From the NCBI GenBank assembly GCA_020444515.1, contig JAHLKX010000001.1:124001-188000 (forward strand): a DNA stretch of 64,000 nucleotides, given 5' to 3'. Each line of letters opens with the position of its first letter. The stretch's first letter is position 1. The position numbers and the translations under genes are program-made. Of the stretch, positions 45,045-55,377 are shown in pieces. Source of the stretch: Bacteroidota bacterium. GTDB lineage: Bacteria; Bacteroidota; Bacteroidia; Bacteroidales; JAADJA01. The notes under the pieces are model-generated. The model was given only the letters and a program-made list of their open reading frames with translations. It searched no databases and had not been told where the DNA came from.

Positions 45045-45380
45045 AATAATAATTGTTTATTTAAGAATCATTTGTTTGAGAATTGTTGTCAATTGACTAG
45101 CAAAGTTAATAATTTAATGGAAATGACTTTAATTATTTTTCAAAAATTAAAACTAATATCGTTATCCATTCATTTCTTTAAATTCTGCACGTTTTTTTTA
45201 ACCTATACCTGTTAATTAAAAACGAATCTAAAGTAGGTGTTTCCACCGCAGATTAACATTAAATTAATATTAAGATTATTTAAAATTAACTATTTTTACC
45301 CTGTTTTATCGAAAAACGATGATATGTAAATACAACGAATGTTATACTCACAAAAATTGAATAATTTAATTAAATGTATT
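45045..45380. other. Divergent control region of the Sus locus
   Basis: 336 bp between divergent genes 43107 and susC, AT-rich. It includes the -7-like element on the minus strand and TATTTTTA at 45291-45298 upstream of susC on the plus strand. No SusR-type regulator gene is nearby, and no obvious operator repeat was seen. Confidence 0.4.
45101..45108 (-). promoter_or_regulatory. Putative -7 element of the 43107 gene
   Basis: TAACTTTG on the minus strand matches TAnnTTTG exactly, 56 nt upstream of the ATG at 45044. No clear -33 partner is visible. Confidence 0.3.
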
Positions 45381-48300
45381 ATGGTAAAACGTTTATCCTC
45401 TAAGATGTTGCTACTCCTGTCATTTATCCTTCTGGGATACATGTCGGGGTATGCACAAAGCGGCCCGGTAACCGGAACGGTTACTGATGCCACAGAAGGT
45501 GAGCCGTTGCCGGGGGTTACTGTGCTTGTGAAAGGAACGACCACCGGAACAGCTACAGACATAGATGGTAAGTACACCCTTTCGGTTGATCCGAATACCA
45601 CCCTTCTATTTTCCTATGTTGGGTTTGAACCGCAGGAAATTGTTGTTCAACCTAACACGACGGTAAATGTAGTACTCAGTATGAGTGCTGAGTTTATCGA
45701 TGAGTTCGTGGTCATCGGTTATGGTGTTCAAAAGAAAGATGATGCTACCGGCTCTGTGATCGCTGTTGATTCAAAGGAATTTAACAGGGGATCCATTACA
45801 TCACCCACTGAACTTGTCAGTGGTAAAATTGCCGGCGTTCAAATCACCAGCGGGGGTGGTGCTCCAGGAGAAGGAGCGACCATTCGTATCCGGGGTGGTT
45901 CATCTTTATCTGCTTCAAATGATCCATTGATCGTTATTGACGGTGTTCCTGTGGATGATGAAGGTATCAGTGGAATGCGTAATCCATTGAACACGATCAA
46001 TCCCAACGATATTGAGACCTTTACGGTACTGAAGGATGCATCTGCCACAGCTATTTATGGTTCAAGGGCATCCAATGGTGTGATCCTCATCACGACAAAA
46101 CAAGGGCAAAAGAAAAGTGGTAGTGGAAAAGGATTGCCGATCAAATTTGAATACAATGGAAATGTTTCGTTGAATACAGTGCCTAAAACCATTGATGTTT
46201 ATGATGGAGAGGCTTTTCAGTCATTGATCCAGGAGTTTTACCCAGGCCAGGTAGACAGGCTTGGTTATATGGAAGGTGAAACAAAAATGTATGCCAACAC
46301 CGACTGGCAGAAAGAAATTTATGAAAACTCTTTTGGAATGGATCATTATCTGAGTGCATCGGGTGGAACCGGTGAACTCGGCCCAATTGACAACTTACCC
46401 TACAGGGTTTCGGTTGGTTACACGGATCAGGATGGTATCCTGAAAACCGATAATCTTCAGCGTACAACACTGGGTGCTAAACTCAATCCTACAATGTTTG
46501 ATGAGCACTTGCAAATTAATTTGAATGCAAAGTACATGAAGGTTAAAAACTTCTTTGCCAACCGTGATGCCATTGGAGCAGCACTGCAATATGATCCAAC
46601 AAAACCCATTAACGGTTCCAATTCTGTTTATCAGGAACGGTATGGCGGTTACTGGGCATGGTTGCAAAACGATGGGATCAACCCGGTTGAACAGGGAGCA
46701 GGAAACCCGGTTGCCTTGTTGAATCAACGTGAAGATAAATCAGATGTAAATCGATTCATCGGTAATGCACAGTTAGATTATAAATTTCACTTCCTTCCCG
46801 AGTTGAGAGCCAATTTAAACCTCGGTTACGACCGGTCGAAAAGTGAAGGAACTGTTTTTGTTGACACGACTGCCGCATTTGCTTACAATTCACAAAATGG
46901 GGGTGGTGTAAACAATTATTACACCCAGGAGAAGAAAAATGAATTACTTGATTTCTACCTGAATTACGCCAAAAATGTGGAAAGTATCAATAGTAATTTC
47001 GATGTAATGTTAGGTCATTCATGGCAACATTTTTATTACAGCAATTATTCGGTTAATTCCAATGTAGTGATGACCCCTGACCTTACCGATACCATTGATG
47101 ACCCTACTGAATATTACCTTATTTCATTCTTTGGAAGATTTAACTATACATATAATAATAAGTACCTGTTAACTTTCACCCTCCGGAATGATAATACTTC
47201 AAGGTTCTCTCCCGATACCCGTTCCGGATGGTTCCCATCTGTGGCGCTTGGCTGGAAAATCAAATCCGAACCCTGGATGGCAAACGCCAAAGCCATCTCT
47301 CAGCTGAAATTGCGTCTTGGATGGGGTATTACCGGTCAACAGAACATTACAAACAACGATTATCCCTATCTTGCCCGTTACACGCTCAGTAACCAGTTTG
47401 CCCAATATCAAATGGGGAATCAGTTTTACTATACCTTGCGTCCCGAAGGATACGATGAAAACATTAAATGGGAGGAAACAACTACCTACAACTTTGCCCT
47501 CGATTATGGTTTTGCAAAAGACCGGATCTATGGATCGATCGATGTTTATTACAGGCAAACCAAGGATTTGATCAACTTCATTCCCATTCCTGCAGGAACC
47601 AATCTTTCAAACTTTATCCTGACCAACGTTGGTGACCTTGAAAACAGGGGTGTGGAATTCAGCATTATCGGAAGGCCAGTTTCAACCGACGATATGTTCT
47701 GGGAAGTTGGGTTGAATGCCACTTATAATAAAAATGAGATCACCAAACTTACAGCTACGGATGATCCTGATTATCTTGGTGATCCCGTAGGCGGTATTTC
47801 AGGTGGTGTTGGTAACAATATTCAAATCAACACAGTGGGTTATCCGGCCAATTCATATTTTGTTTACGAGCAGGTGTATGATGCCAGTGGTAAGCCGATT
47901 CAGGGAGTGTATGTAGATCGCAATGGCGATGGACAAATTACCAATGAGGATCTCTACCATTACAAAGATCCTGCTGCGGATGTCTATTTGGGGATATCTT
48001 CAAGGTTTAATTATAAGGATTGGGATTTCAGCTTTAGCGGACGGGCGAATTTTGGTAACTACGTCTACAACAACATCAATTCTGAGAATGCCGTGTATGA
48101 AAGGCTCTATCGTCCTGAAGGACCTTATCTGAGCAACATTGTAACTGCCGTCACGGAAACCCAGTTTGCCAATCCTCAATACTTATCCGATTATTATATT
48201 CAGGATGGATCGTTCTTCCGCATGGATAACATCAGCCTTGGATATACCTTTGCTAATTTATTAAATGATAATGTTACGTTGAGGTTGTCAGCAACTGTTA

Positions 48301-48419
48301 ACAATGCGTTTATCATTACACAGTATGAAGGGATTGATCCGGAGATCAGCGGAGGAATTGACAACAGGATTTATCCGCGACCCAGAGTTTATGTTTTCGG
48401 TGTAAACCTCCAGTTCTAA
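45381..48419 (+). CDS. susC: SusC-like TonB-dependent outer-membrane transporter
   Basis: 1012 residues from the ATG at 45381, where MVKRLSSKMLLLLSF (signal peptide, cleaved after YAQ) begins. Starts upstream add an untypical tail. Domain order: a carboxypeptidase-regulatory-like beta-sandwich (VTGTVTDATEGEPLPGVTV), a TonB plug with FVVIGYGVQKKDDATGSV and IRIRGGSSL, a long beta-barrel, and the C-terminal strand ending VFGVNLQF. SusC transports oligosaccharides across the outer membrane with energy from TonB. It is followed at 19 bp by susD, then susE, and, after a terminator and a separate promoter, by the amylase at 51327. By this context the substrate is probably a malto-oligosaccharide. 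Confidence 0.95.
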   Translation: MVKRLSSKMLLLLSFILLGYMSGYAQSGPVTGTVTDATEGEPLPGVTVLVKGTTTGTATDIDGKYTLSVDPNTTLLFSYVGFEPQEIVVQPNTTVNVVLSMSAEFIDEFVVIGYGVQKKDDATGSVIAVDSKEFNRGSITSPTELVSGKIAGVQITSGGGAPGEGATIRIRGGSSLSASNDPLIVIDGVPVDDEGISGMRNPLNTINPNDIETFTVLKDASATAIYGSRASNGVILITTKQGQKKSGSGKGLPIKFEYNGNVSLNTVPKTIDVYDGEAFQSLIQEFYPGQVDRLGYMEGETKMYANTDWQKEIYENSFGMDHYLSASGGTGELGPIDNLPYRVSVGYTDQDGILKTDNLQRTTLGAKLNPTMFDEHLQINLNAKYMKVKNFFANRDAIGAALQYDPTKPINGSNSVYQERYGGYWAWLQNDGINPVEQGAGNPVALLNQREDKSDVNRFIGNAQLDYKFHFLPELRANLNLGYDRSKSEGTVFVDTTAAFAYNSQNGGGVNNYYTQEKKNELLDFYLNYAKNVESINSNFDVMLGHSWQHFYYSNYSVNSNVVMTPDLTDTIDDPTEYYLISFFGRFNYTYNNKYLLTFTLRNDNTSRFSPDTRSGWFPSVALGWKIKSEPWMANAKAISQLKLRLGWGITGQQNITNNDYPYLARYTLSNQFAQYQMGNQFYYTLRPEGYDENIKWEETTTYNFALDYGFAKDRIYGSIDVYYRQTKDLINFIPIPAGTNLSNFILTNVGDLENRGVEFSIIGRPVSTDDMFWEVGLNATYNKNEITKLTATDDPDYLGDPVGGISGGVGNNIQINTVGYPANSYFVYEQVYDASGKPIQGVYVDRNGDGQITNEDLYHYKDPAADVYLGISSRFNYKDWDFSFSGRANFGNYVYNNINSENAVYERLYRPEGPYLSNIVTAVTETQFANPQYLSDYYIQDGSFFRMDNISLGYTFANLLNDNVTLRLSATVNNAFIITQYEGIDPEISGGIDNRIYPRPRVYVFGVNLQF

Positions 48420-48438
48420 CCATTTATAATTGAATAGT

Positions 48439-50010
48439 ATGAAAAATATATTAAAAATAACAACTGTACTTGCAGGATTGCTTTTAATGCTGAACTCCTG
48501 CATGAAGGATCTGGATACAATACCGTTGGATAAAGATGTGACCACTGCGGCCACGGTATATGATGATCCTGCTGCATACAAACAAGTTCTTGCCAAACTC
48601 TATGCGGGCCTTGCCGTTTCCGGTCAACAAGGACCTGCCGGCAATGGCGATATCAGTGGTATCGATGAAGGTTTCGGTCAGTACCTCCGTGGATTGTGGT
48701 ACATGCAGGAACTTACCACCGATGAGGCTGTAATTGCCTGGAACGACCAAACCATAAAAGATCTGCACTGGCAAACCTGGGGCACCAGTGATGTTTTCAT
48801 TTCTGCCTTCTATTACAGGGTTTTCTACCAGATCTCAATTTGTAATGAATATATCCGCGAAACTTCGGATGCCAAACTTGACGAGCGTGGCGTGAGTGGT
48901 TCACTCAGGACCGATGTTGAGCATTTTCGTGCCGAAGCCCGGTTCCTGAGAGCACTCAGTTACTGGCATGCCCTTGATCATTTTGGAAATGTTCCGTTCG
49001 TTACCGAAGAAGATGCTGTTGGTGCCTTCTTCCCCGAGCAGATTTCCAGGGCTGATTTGTTCAGCTACATCGAGAGTGAGTTAAAGGCGATTGAACCCCT
49101 GATGGTGGAAGCCCGTGCCAATGAATATGGTCGTGCCGACAAAGGCGCAGTTTGGACGTTGCTCGCAAAACTTTACCTGAATGCTGAAGTATATGCCGGT
49201 GTAAATAAATATGCAGATTGTATTTCTTATTGCGAAAAAGTGATCAATGCTGGTTATAGCCTTGTGGATGATTACCAACAACTTTTCCTGGCAGATAATG
49301 ACATGCTTCCGGAGGTGATTTTTTCAGTTAACTTTGATGGTAACCGTACCCAAACCTATGGTGGGACAAACTTTATCATTCACGCTGCTGTAGGTGGAGA
49401 TATGGATCCCAATGAATTTGGAGTTGGAGGTGGATGGGGTGGTACCCGTGCAACAAGTGCATTTGTTGATCTTTTCCCCGACGAAACTGGTGAAGCCGAT
49501 GGACGGGCCATGTTCCATACTGAAGGACAAACCAAGGAAATTGTCGATATCGGCGATTTTACCAATGGGTATGCCATTACCAAATGGAAAAACATCAATT
49601 CTGATGGAACCACAGGATCCAATGTTGACTTTCCCGATACTGACTTTCCCATGTTCCGACTGGCTGATGTATACTTGATGTATGCTGAGGCCGTATTAAG
49701 AGGAGGAGGAGGTAATACGGGTACAGCCGTCGATTATGTTAATATGATCCGTCAGCGATCCAATGCAGCTACCGTTTCAAGTATCGATCTTGATTTCATT
49801 CTGGAAGAACGTGGACGGGAATTGTACTGGGAATGTCACCGCCGTACCGATTTGATCCGCTTTGGTGAATTTACAGGTGGCGACTATATCTGGCCCTGGA
49901 AAGGAAATGTACCCGATGGAAAAGTGACAGATGATAAATACAATCTGTTCCCCATCCCTGCTTCCGATATCGGTGCCAATCCTAATCTTACACAAAATAC
50001 GGGTTACTAA
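48439..50010 (+). CDS. susD: SusD/RagB-family glycan-binding lipoprotein
   Basis: 523 residues from the ATG at 48439 (an in-frame TTG 9 bp upstream is less likely). Lipoprotein signal peptide with the lipobox Cys in LLLMLNSCMKDLD. SusD-family features: TPR-like helical scaffold (FRAEARFLRALSYWHALDHFGNVP), VWTLLAKLYLNAEVYAG, and the C-terminal EERGRELYWECHRRTDLIRFGEF. It forms the hinged lid on SusC and binds oligosaccharide at the cell surface. It follows susC by 19 bp and precedes susE by 23 bp, a standard polysaccharide-utilisation arrangement. Confidence 0.96.
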   Translation: MKNILKITTVLAGLLLMLNSCMKDLDTIPLDKDVTTAATVYDDPAAYKQVLAKLYAGLAVSGQQGPAGNGDISGIDEGFGQYLRGLWYMQELTTDEAVIAWNDQTIKDLHWQTWGTSDVFISAFYYRVFYQISICNEYIRETSDAKLDERGVSGSLRTDVEHFRAEARFLRALSYWHALDHFGNVPFVTEEDAVGAFFPEQISRADLFSYIESELKAIEPLMVEARANEYGRADKGAVWTLLAKLYLNAEVYAGVNKYADCISYCEKVINAGYSLVDDYQQLFLADNDMLPEVIFSVNFDGNRTQTYGGTNFIIHAAVGGDMDPNEFGVGGGWGGTRATSAFVDLFPDETGEADGRAMFHTEGQTKEIVDIGDFTNGYAITKWKNINSDGTTGSNVDFPDTDFPMFRLADVYLMYAEAVLRGGGGNTGTAVDYVNMIRQRSNAATVSSIDLDFILEERGRELYWECHRRTDLIRFGEFTGGDYIWPWKGNVPDGKVTDDKYNLFPIPASDIGANPNLTQNTGY

Positions 50011-50033
50011 TGATTAATTAAAAGGAAAGCAAA

Positions 50034-51167
50034 ATGAAAAAGATAATATTTTTTCTCATAGCGATCATAGGACTCGGATTCATGTTCTCCTGCGAAAAGG
50101 TAACGAAAGATCCGGTCCTGGATATGAGCCAGGCCAATCCGCCTGCAATCACAAATCCGGCTAACGGAGCATCCTTCGTATTTACCGAGGATATGGCTGA
50201 AGAGATGTTTATGGTTAGTTGGGAACCGGTAGTCTATAACCTGGATAACCTTGCATTGACCAATTACAGCATTATGGCCTATCCTGCTGATAGCGCTGCT
50301 TCAACCGCCAAAGAATGGCAAAGTACCACCGAAAGTTCGGTAAGCGTTACCATTGGTTCAATGAATAACTTTTTATTGGGTTTGGGTGTTGCGTCAGGCA
50401 ATCCGGCGGATGTTAAGTTCTACATCAGATCCTACATCAATTCGGGCACAGATGAAACAGACCTGATGTCGGATATGATCACATTGAATTTTACTACTTA
50501 CCAAACGGTAGTGGTTCAAAAGAATATATACCTTTTGGGTGAAGCAACTCCCGTAGGTTGGGACAACACATTGGCATTGCCAATGGCCAATATTGGCGGT
50601 GGAAAATTTGCCCGTGTTGAAACCCTTGATCCTGGAGTTGGCAGTTTCTTCAAGTTCATTTCAGTATTGGGTTTCTGGGCTCCACAATGGGGAACCGATG
50701 AAACGGGTACCGGAGAAGCCGGCCCGCTGGTTTACCGTCCCGATGAAGCTACCCCTGATCCGGCAGCAATCCCTGTTCCGGAAGAAGCAGGAGCATATTA
50801 CATTATGGCAGATACGGTGAACCTGACTTATGAAACCTTTAAAACTTCGGGTGAACTTTTCCTGGTTGGCAACGCAACAACTGCAGGTTGGGACAATACT
50901 TTAGGATTGCCATTCACAGAGGTTGAACCCCATATTTTTGAGATTACAACTGATCTGATTGAGGGTGGTATGAAATTTCTGGAAGTATTGGGTGCGTGGG
51001 CTCCTCAATGGGGAACTGACGATACCGCTACAGGAGAGAGTGGACCATTGATCTATCGTCCTTCAGAAAGTGTTCCGGATCCGGCAGAAGTACCTTCGCC
51101 AGGTTCAGGTACCTTTACCATCACGGTTGATTTGACAACCCTGACTTATACCATTCAGGCTAAATAA
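50034..51167 (+). CDS. susE: SusE/SusF-type starch-binding lipoprotein
   Basis: 377 residues. Lipoprotein signal (GLGFMFSCEKV). An N-terminal SusE-type Ig-like domain (ITNPANGASFVFTED ... MFMVSWEP) is followed by two tandem CBM-like domains with nearly identical motifs (EATPVGWDNTLALPM and NATTAGWDNTLGLPF, then GFWAPQWGTDETGTGEAGPL and GAWAPQWGTDDTATGESGPL). Surface SusE/SusF proteins hold starch through such tandem domains. The Trp-rich motifs are the likely sugar-stacking residues. It is the third gene of the susCDE set, ending at a clear terminator. Confidence 0.88.
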   Translation: MKKIIFFLIAIIGLGFMFSCEKVTKDPVLDMSQANPPAITNPANGASFVFTEDMAEEMFMVSWEPVVYNLDNLALTNYSIMAYPADSAASTAKEWQSTTESSVSVTIGSMNNFLLGLGVASGNPADVKFYIRSYINSGTDETDLMSDMITLNFTTYQTVVVQKNIYLLGEATPVGWDNTLALPMANIGGGKFARVETLDPGVGSFFKFISVLGFWAPQWGTDETGTGEAGPLVYRPDEATPDPAAIPVPEEAGAYYIMADTVNLTYETFKTSGELFLVGNATTAGWDNTLGLPFTEVEPHIFEITTDLIEGGMKFLEVLGAWAPQWGTDDTATGESGPLIYRPSESVPDPAEVPSPGSGTFTITVDLTTLTYTIQAK

Positions 51168-51187
51168 AGCAGGTGGTTCTATGATAA

Positions 51188-51219
51188 GAAGCCTGTCCTG
51201 AAAGGGGCAGGCTTTTTTT
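51188..51219 (+). terminator. Rho-independent terminator after susE
   Basis: Stem AAGCCTG-TCC / GGG-CAGGCTT with a short loop and a run of seven T at 51213-51219. It separates susCDE from the amylase gene at 51327. Confidence 0.88.
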
Positions 51220-51261
51220 AACCGTTCCTTTCAATTTTTTCGACTCAAAGGGCGTTTTAAC

Positions 51262-51295
51262 TTGTAAGTCATCCGACTTAAAATGATTAATTTTG
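51262..51295 (+). promoter_or_regulatory. Putative promoter of the 51327 amylase
   Basis: TAATTTTG at 51288-51295 is an exact -7 match, with TTG at 51262-51264 at a spacer of 23 nt (slightly long). It lies just after the susE terminator, so the amylase can be expressed on its own. Confidence 0.45.
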
Positions 51296-51326
51296 CAATG
51301 CATTTTCATCAATTAAATATATTAAA

Positions 51327-54125
51327 ATGAAGTTTTTTATCTTTCCTTTATGGATCTCATCTTTGTTATTCTTTACAACCGGCTTAACTGCCCAAACCGT
51401 TTATACCGATCCGGAGCTTCCAACTGCAGATGAACCGGTTACTTTGTATTTTAATGCAACAGGAACCCCACTGGAAGGATACAACGGAGACCTGTATACC
51501 CATACCGGGATCACAGTTAACGGAAGTCAATGGCAATATGTGATTGGCGAATGGGGCATCAACAATACCCAACCCCAACTGACTAAGATTTCAACCAATC
51601 TATATGAACTGGTTATGAGTTCAGGTATCAGAGATTTTTACAATGCACCCTCCAGTGCTGAAATCAGCGAGTTGTGCATGGTTTTCAGAAGTGAAGATGC
51701 CAATACACAATCTGCTGATCTTTTTCTACCGGTATTTGATAATGAGCTGAGCATCTTTGTTGAGTCACCTGCGAGTGATGCCTTTGTCGTTCTTGATGGC
51801 GACGAAATAGAAGTTTCAATTGTGAGCCCATTAGCCGATAGCATATATCTTTACTTAAACGATGTTGAAATCGCGGCCGTTGCCGATATTTACCTTACGC
51901 ATACCATCATTGCAGAAAATCCTACGACCTATGAAGATTATCAGTGGGTAACAATAAAGGCCGTTAATGAAACTGCGATGGTAGTGGATTCTTTCAGTTT
52001 CGTGGTTATCCCTTTACCTCCTGAAGCTGATTTGCCGGCGGGGATAAAAGATGGTATCAATTACCTTTCAGCCACATCTGTCATACTATCCTTGTATGCA
52101 CCCGGAAAAGATTTTGTGTTTTTAATCGGCGAATTTAATAATTGGGAATTATCGGAAGCGAGTTATATGAATCGCACACCGGATGGAAACCGTTTTTGGT
52201 TGCAGATTGACGATCTGGTACCCGGGCAGGAATATGCTTATCAGTACTATGTTGAAGTTGTAACCCGGGTAGGTGACCCCTATTGTGAAAAAGTACTGGA
52301 TCCGTGGAATGACCAGTATATTAACAATGCTACCTATCCCAACCTTAAACCTTATCCGCTAAGTACAAATTATGGGATTGTTTCTGTTTTACAAACCAAC
52401 CAGAATGAATACGTATGGCAAAATACCAACTTTACACCGCCTGCAGTTACTGATCTGGTTGTATACGAATTACTGGTCAGGGATTTTATACCTCAGCATA
52501 CTTTTTTATCCCTGATCGATACCCTGGATTATCTGAAGAGATTGGGGGTAAATGCCATAGAATTGATGCCGGTAAATGAATTTGAGGGAAATCTAAGCTG
52601 GGGATATAACCCTAATTATTATTTTGCTGTCGATAAATATTATGGTCCAAAAAATACCTTGAAGCAATTTGTAGATGCGTGTCATGATGAAGGGATCGCA
52701 GTTATTCTGGATGTTGTTTACAATCATTCTTTTGGAACATCACCTTATGTCAGGATCTATTGGGATGAAACCATCAATGCTCCGGCAGAAAACAATCCTT
52801 TTTATAATACGGTTGCCAAACATGATTTCAATGTTGGTTATGATATGAACCATGAAAGTCCTGCAACCAAGCAATACATCAGTCGCGCATTGAAGTTTTG
52901 GCTTACGGAATACAATGTTGATGGCTTTCGTTTCGATCTGTCCAAAGGATTTACACAAAAAAACACCCTGGGAAACGTGGGTGCATGGGGACAGTATGAC
53001 CAATCGCGGATTGATATTTTAAATCAATATGCTGACTCCATTTTTTCAGTTAATGAAGATGCCTATGTTATACTGGAACATTTTGCCGATAATTCAGAAG
53101 AAAAAGTGCTTTCAGCCGACGGGATGATGCTTTGGGGAAATATGAATTACAATTACACGGAAGCCAGTATGGGATGGACCAGCACTTCTGATCTTTCCTG
53201 GGCATCCTACCAGGAGCGTGGATGGAATGATCCCCATCTGGTGAGTTATATGGAAAGTCATGATGAAGAGCGGATGATGTTTAAGAACCTCGAATATGGT
53301 AATTCCGGTAACGCGTTTCACGATGTTAAAGATACGGCCATTGCCCTGAAAAGGGTGCCGCTTGCCGCTGCTTTCTTCTTTACCATACCGGGTCCGAAAA
53401 TGATATGGCAGTTCGGTGAACTGGGCTACGATTACTCCATAGAATTTAACGGACGAACCGGGGAGAAACCCATTCGATGGGATTACTATAATGATTACCG
53501 CAGAAAACTTGTTTACAATTTATTTTCATCCATGATCCATCTGAAATCGGAGTATCCTGTTTTCAGGACAACTGATTACGAATTGAATGTTGGTGGAGCG
53601 CAAAAACAAATACATTTAAACCATACGGATATGAATGTCACTGTTGTAGGCAATTTTTCTGTGGATGAGTCAGCGATGACCGTTAATTTCCAACATGCCG
53701 GAATGTGGTTCGATTATTTTGCCGGTGATTCATTGAACGCGGTATCCTCCAATCATTCCATTAACCTCGGACCCGGTGAATACCGCATTTATACGGATGT
53801 CAAACTCGATCGCCCCGAGATTGGACTAAGCATAAATGAAAATCCTGAAAATCAAAATGGTTTTGATCTTGTTTATCCAAATCCTTCCCGAGCCGATTTT
53901 AATATGGTTTTTAAGTTAATGGATAAATCGAAAGTTGAAATCAACATTTTTAATACAAATGGACAAAAAATAAAAACGATACTTTCAGAAAACCTTAATA
54001 GGGGAGAATACACCATAAAATGGAATGGAACCAATGATCAGGGGCAAAAGGTAAATAAAAGCCTCTATTTTGCAGAACTGAAGGTGGATGGTAAAAGGTT
54101 TGTAAGCAAGTTATCGCTTTATTAG
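51327..54125 (+). CDS. Large T9SS-exported GH13 alpha-amylase/pullulanase-type enzyme
   Basis: 932 residues with a signal peptide (ending GLTAQT). N-terminal starch-binding-like domain, an Ig-like spacer, a CBM48-like domain (FVFLIGEFNNWELSEASYM), then a GH13 barrel. By position, catalytic residues are Asp537 (GFRFDLSKGF), Glu584 (VILEHFADN) and Asp646 (MESHDEERM); ELMPVNEFEGN and ILDVVYNHSFG are also GH13 signatures. After the barrel comes a beta-domain, then a T9SS C-terminal domain of FlgD-like form (LVYPNPSRADFNMVFKL ... KWNGTNDQGQKVNKSLYFAELKVDGKRF). It should be exposed at the surface and cut starch or pullulan there, feeding susCDE directly upstream. The stop is only 3 bp from the start of holB, an unusual tight neighbour. 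Confidence 0.95.
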   Translation: MKFFIFPLWISSLLFFTTGLTAQTVYTDPELPTADEPVTLYFNATGTPLEGYNGDLYTHTGITVNGSQWQYVIGEWGINNTQPQLTKISTNLYELVMSSGIRDFYNAPSSAEISELCMVFRSEDANTQSADLFLPVFDNELSIFVESPASDAFVVLDGDEIEVSIVSPLADSIYLYLNDVEIAAVADIYLTHTIIAENPTTYEDYQWVTIKAVNETAMVVDSFSFVVIPLPPEADLPAGIKDGINYLSATSVILSLYAPGKDFVFLIGEFNNWELSEASYMNRTPDGNRFWLQIDDLVPGQEYAYQYYVEVVTRVGDPYCEKVLDPWNDQYINNATYPNLKPYPLSTNYGIVSVLQTNQNEYVWQNTNFTPPAVTDLVVYELLVRDFIPQHTFLSLIDTLDYLKRLGVNAIELMPVNEFEGNLSWGYNPNYYFAVDKYYGPKNTLKQFVDACHDEGIAVILDVVYNHSFGTSPYVRIYWDETINAPAENNPFYNTVAKHDFNVGYDMNHESPATKQYISRALKFWLTEYNVDGFRFDLSKGFTQKNTLGNVGAWGQYDQSRIDILNQYADSIFSVNEDAYVILEHFADNSEEKVLSADGMMLWGNMNYNYTEASMGWTSTSDLSWASYQERGWNDPHLVSYMESHDEERMMFKNLEYGNSGNAFHDVKDTAIALKRVPLAAAFFFTIPGPKMIWQFGELGYDYSIEFNGRTGEKPIRWDYYNDYRRKLVYNLFSSMIHLKSEYPVFRTTDYELNVGGAQKQIHLNHTDMNVTVVGNFSVDESAMTVNFQHAGMWFDYFAGDSLNAVSSNHSINLGPGEYRIYTDVKLDRPEIGLSINENPENQNGFDLVYPNPSRADFNMVFKLMDKSKVEINIFNTNGQKIKTILSENLNRGEYTIKWNGTNDQGQKVNKSLYFAELKVDGKRFVSKLSLY

Positions 54126-54128
54126 GGC

Positions 54129-55253
54129 ATGCAGTTCAAGGAGGTCATAGGCCAGGATCAGGTTAAAACACACCTGATCAAAACGGTGAGGAACAGTCGG
54201 GTGAGTCATGCCCAGTTATTCCTGGGTCCCCCGGCTTGCGGGAAATTGCCCATGGCCATCGCCTACGCACAATATATCAATTGTAAAAATCGCTCTGAGA
54301 CCGATTCTTGTGGGACCTGTCCGTCATGTGTGAAATATGGAAAACTGGTCCATCCTGATCTGCATTTTATTTATCCAACGGCAAAAGCCAGGGATATCGA
54401 TAAACCCACCAGTAAGGATTTTATCAAGGATTGGCGTGAATTGCTGCTGGAACAAAATCAATATTTCCATTTATCCGACTGGTATGAAAAAATCGGGATT
54501 GAAAAAAAACAGGCGATTATCAATGCCCGGGATTGCAACGATATCATCTCTACCCTCAATTATAAATCCTATGAGGCTGAGTACAAGGTAATGATCATCT
54601 GGATGGTGGAAAAACTGTTTCATTCAGCAGCTCCCAAGATCTTGAAGATACTTGAAGAACCCCCCGATAAGACATTGTTTATTCTGATTGCTGAATCTCA
54701 GGAAAATATCATCAATACCATTTTATCCAGGACTCAACTCGTTAAGTTTAATCCCATTGCCGATGATGCTTTGCAGGAATCCCTCGAAGCCGAAGGTTAT
54801 GACCCGGTGTTGGTCCGCGATGCGGTGAGGGTGGCCAGCGGTAATTACAAGGAGGCTAAAAGACTCGTTGCTCAACCCGATGCAGAAAGCCAGAATTATA
54901 CCTGGTTTATCAACTGGATGCGGGTTTGTTATAAAGGTAAATTTGTGGAGATACTCGATTTTGTAAATGACTTTGCCAGGGTAAATCGGGATGCCCAAAA
55001 AGGCATGCTGAAATACGGTTTGCGGATCATCCGGGAATCATTGCTCGTGGGATTTCATCAGGATGATCTGATCCGGTTGAATTCCAAAGAATCTGAGTTT
55101 ACATCCCGGTTTCATAAATTTATCCATGCCGGAAATATAGGGATGATTGCTGATGAAATGAACCGGTCTATTGCTCATATCGACCGGAATGCCAATCCCA
55201 ATGTGCTGTTCCTTGATGCCTCCATCAAGCTTGCTCAATACCTTAAAAAGTAG
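54129..55253 (+). CDS. holB: DNA polymerase III delta' subunit
   Basis: 374 residues. AAA+ clamp-loader subunit: N-terminal GQDQVKTHL, a degenerate P-loop GPPACGKLP (residues 33-41; the usual KT is KL, as in this non-ATP-hydrolysing subunit), zinc-binding Cys52, Cys61, Cys64 and Cys67 in NC...CGTCPSC, an SRC-like segment LSRTQLVKF, and LKILEEPPDKTLFIL. It helps load the beta clamp during replication. It starts 3 bp after the amylase stop, although the function is unrelated. Downstream are the PSP1 gene and gldH, an order seen in other Bacteroidota. Confidence 0.93.
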   Translation: MQFKEVIGQDQVKTHLIKTVRNSRVSHAQLFLGPPACGKLPMAIAYAQYINCKNRSETDSCGTCPSCVKYGKLVHPDLHFIYPTAKARDIDKPTSKDFIKDWRELLLEQNQYFHLSDWYEKIGIEKKQAIINARDCNDIISTLNYKSYEAEYKVMIIWMVEKLFHSAAPKILKILEEPPDKTLFILIAESQENIINTILSRTQLVKFNPIADDALQESLEAEGYDPVLVRDAVRVASGNYKEAKRLVAQPDAESQNYTWFINWMRVCYKGKFVEILDFVNDFARVNRDAQKGMLKYGLRIIRESLLVGFHQDDLIRLNSKESEFTSRFHKFIHAGNIGMIADEMNRSIAHIDRNANPNVLFLDASIKLAQYLKK

Positions 55254-55377
55254 GAAAGAAATGGTAATGGGTATTTAGATTCACCAGAAATTTGATATCT
55301 TAGCGCCATCTTGTAGGACTGTTTGAATAGCTAAATGTTGTTTGATGCGTGCACTTGCTGCAAATTTAATTTGAGAT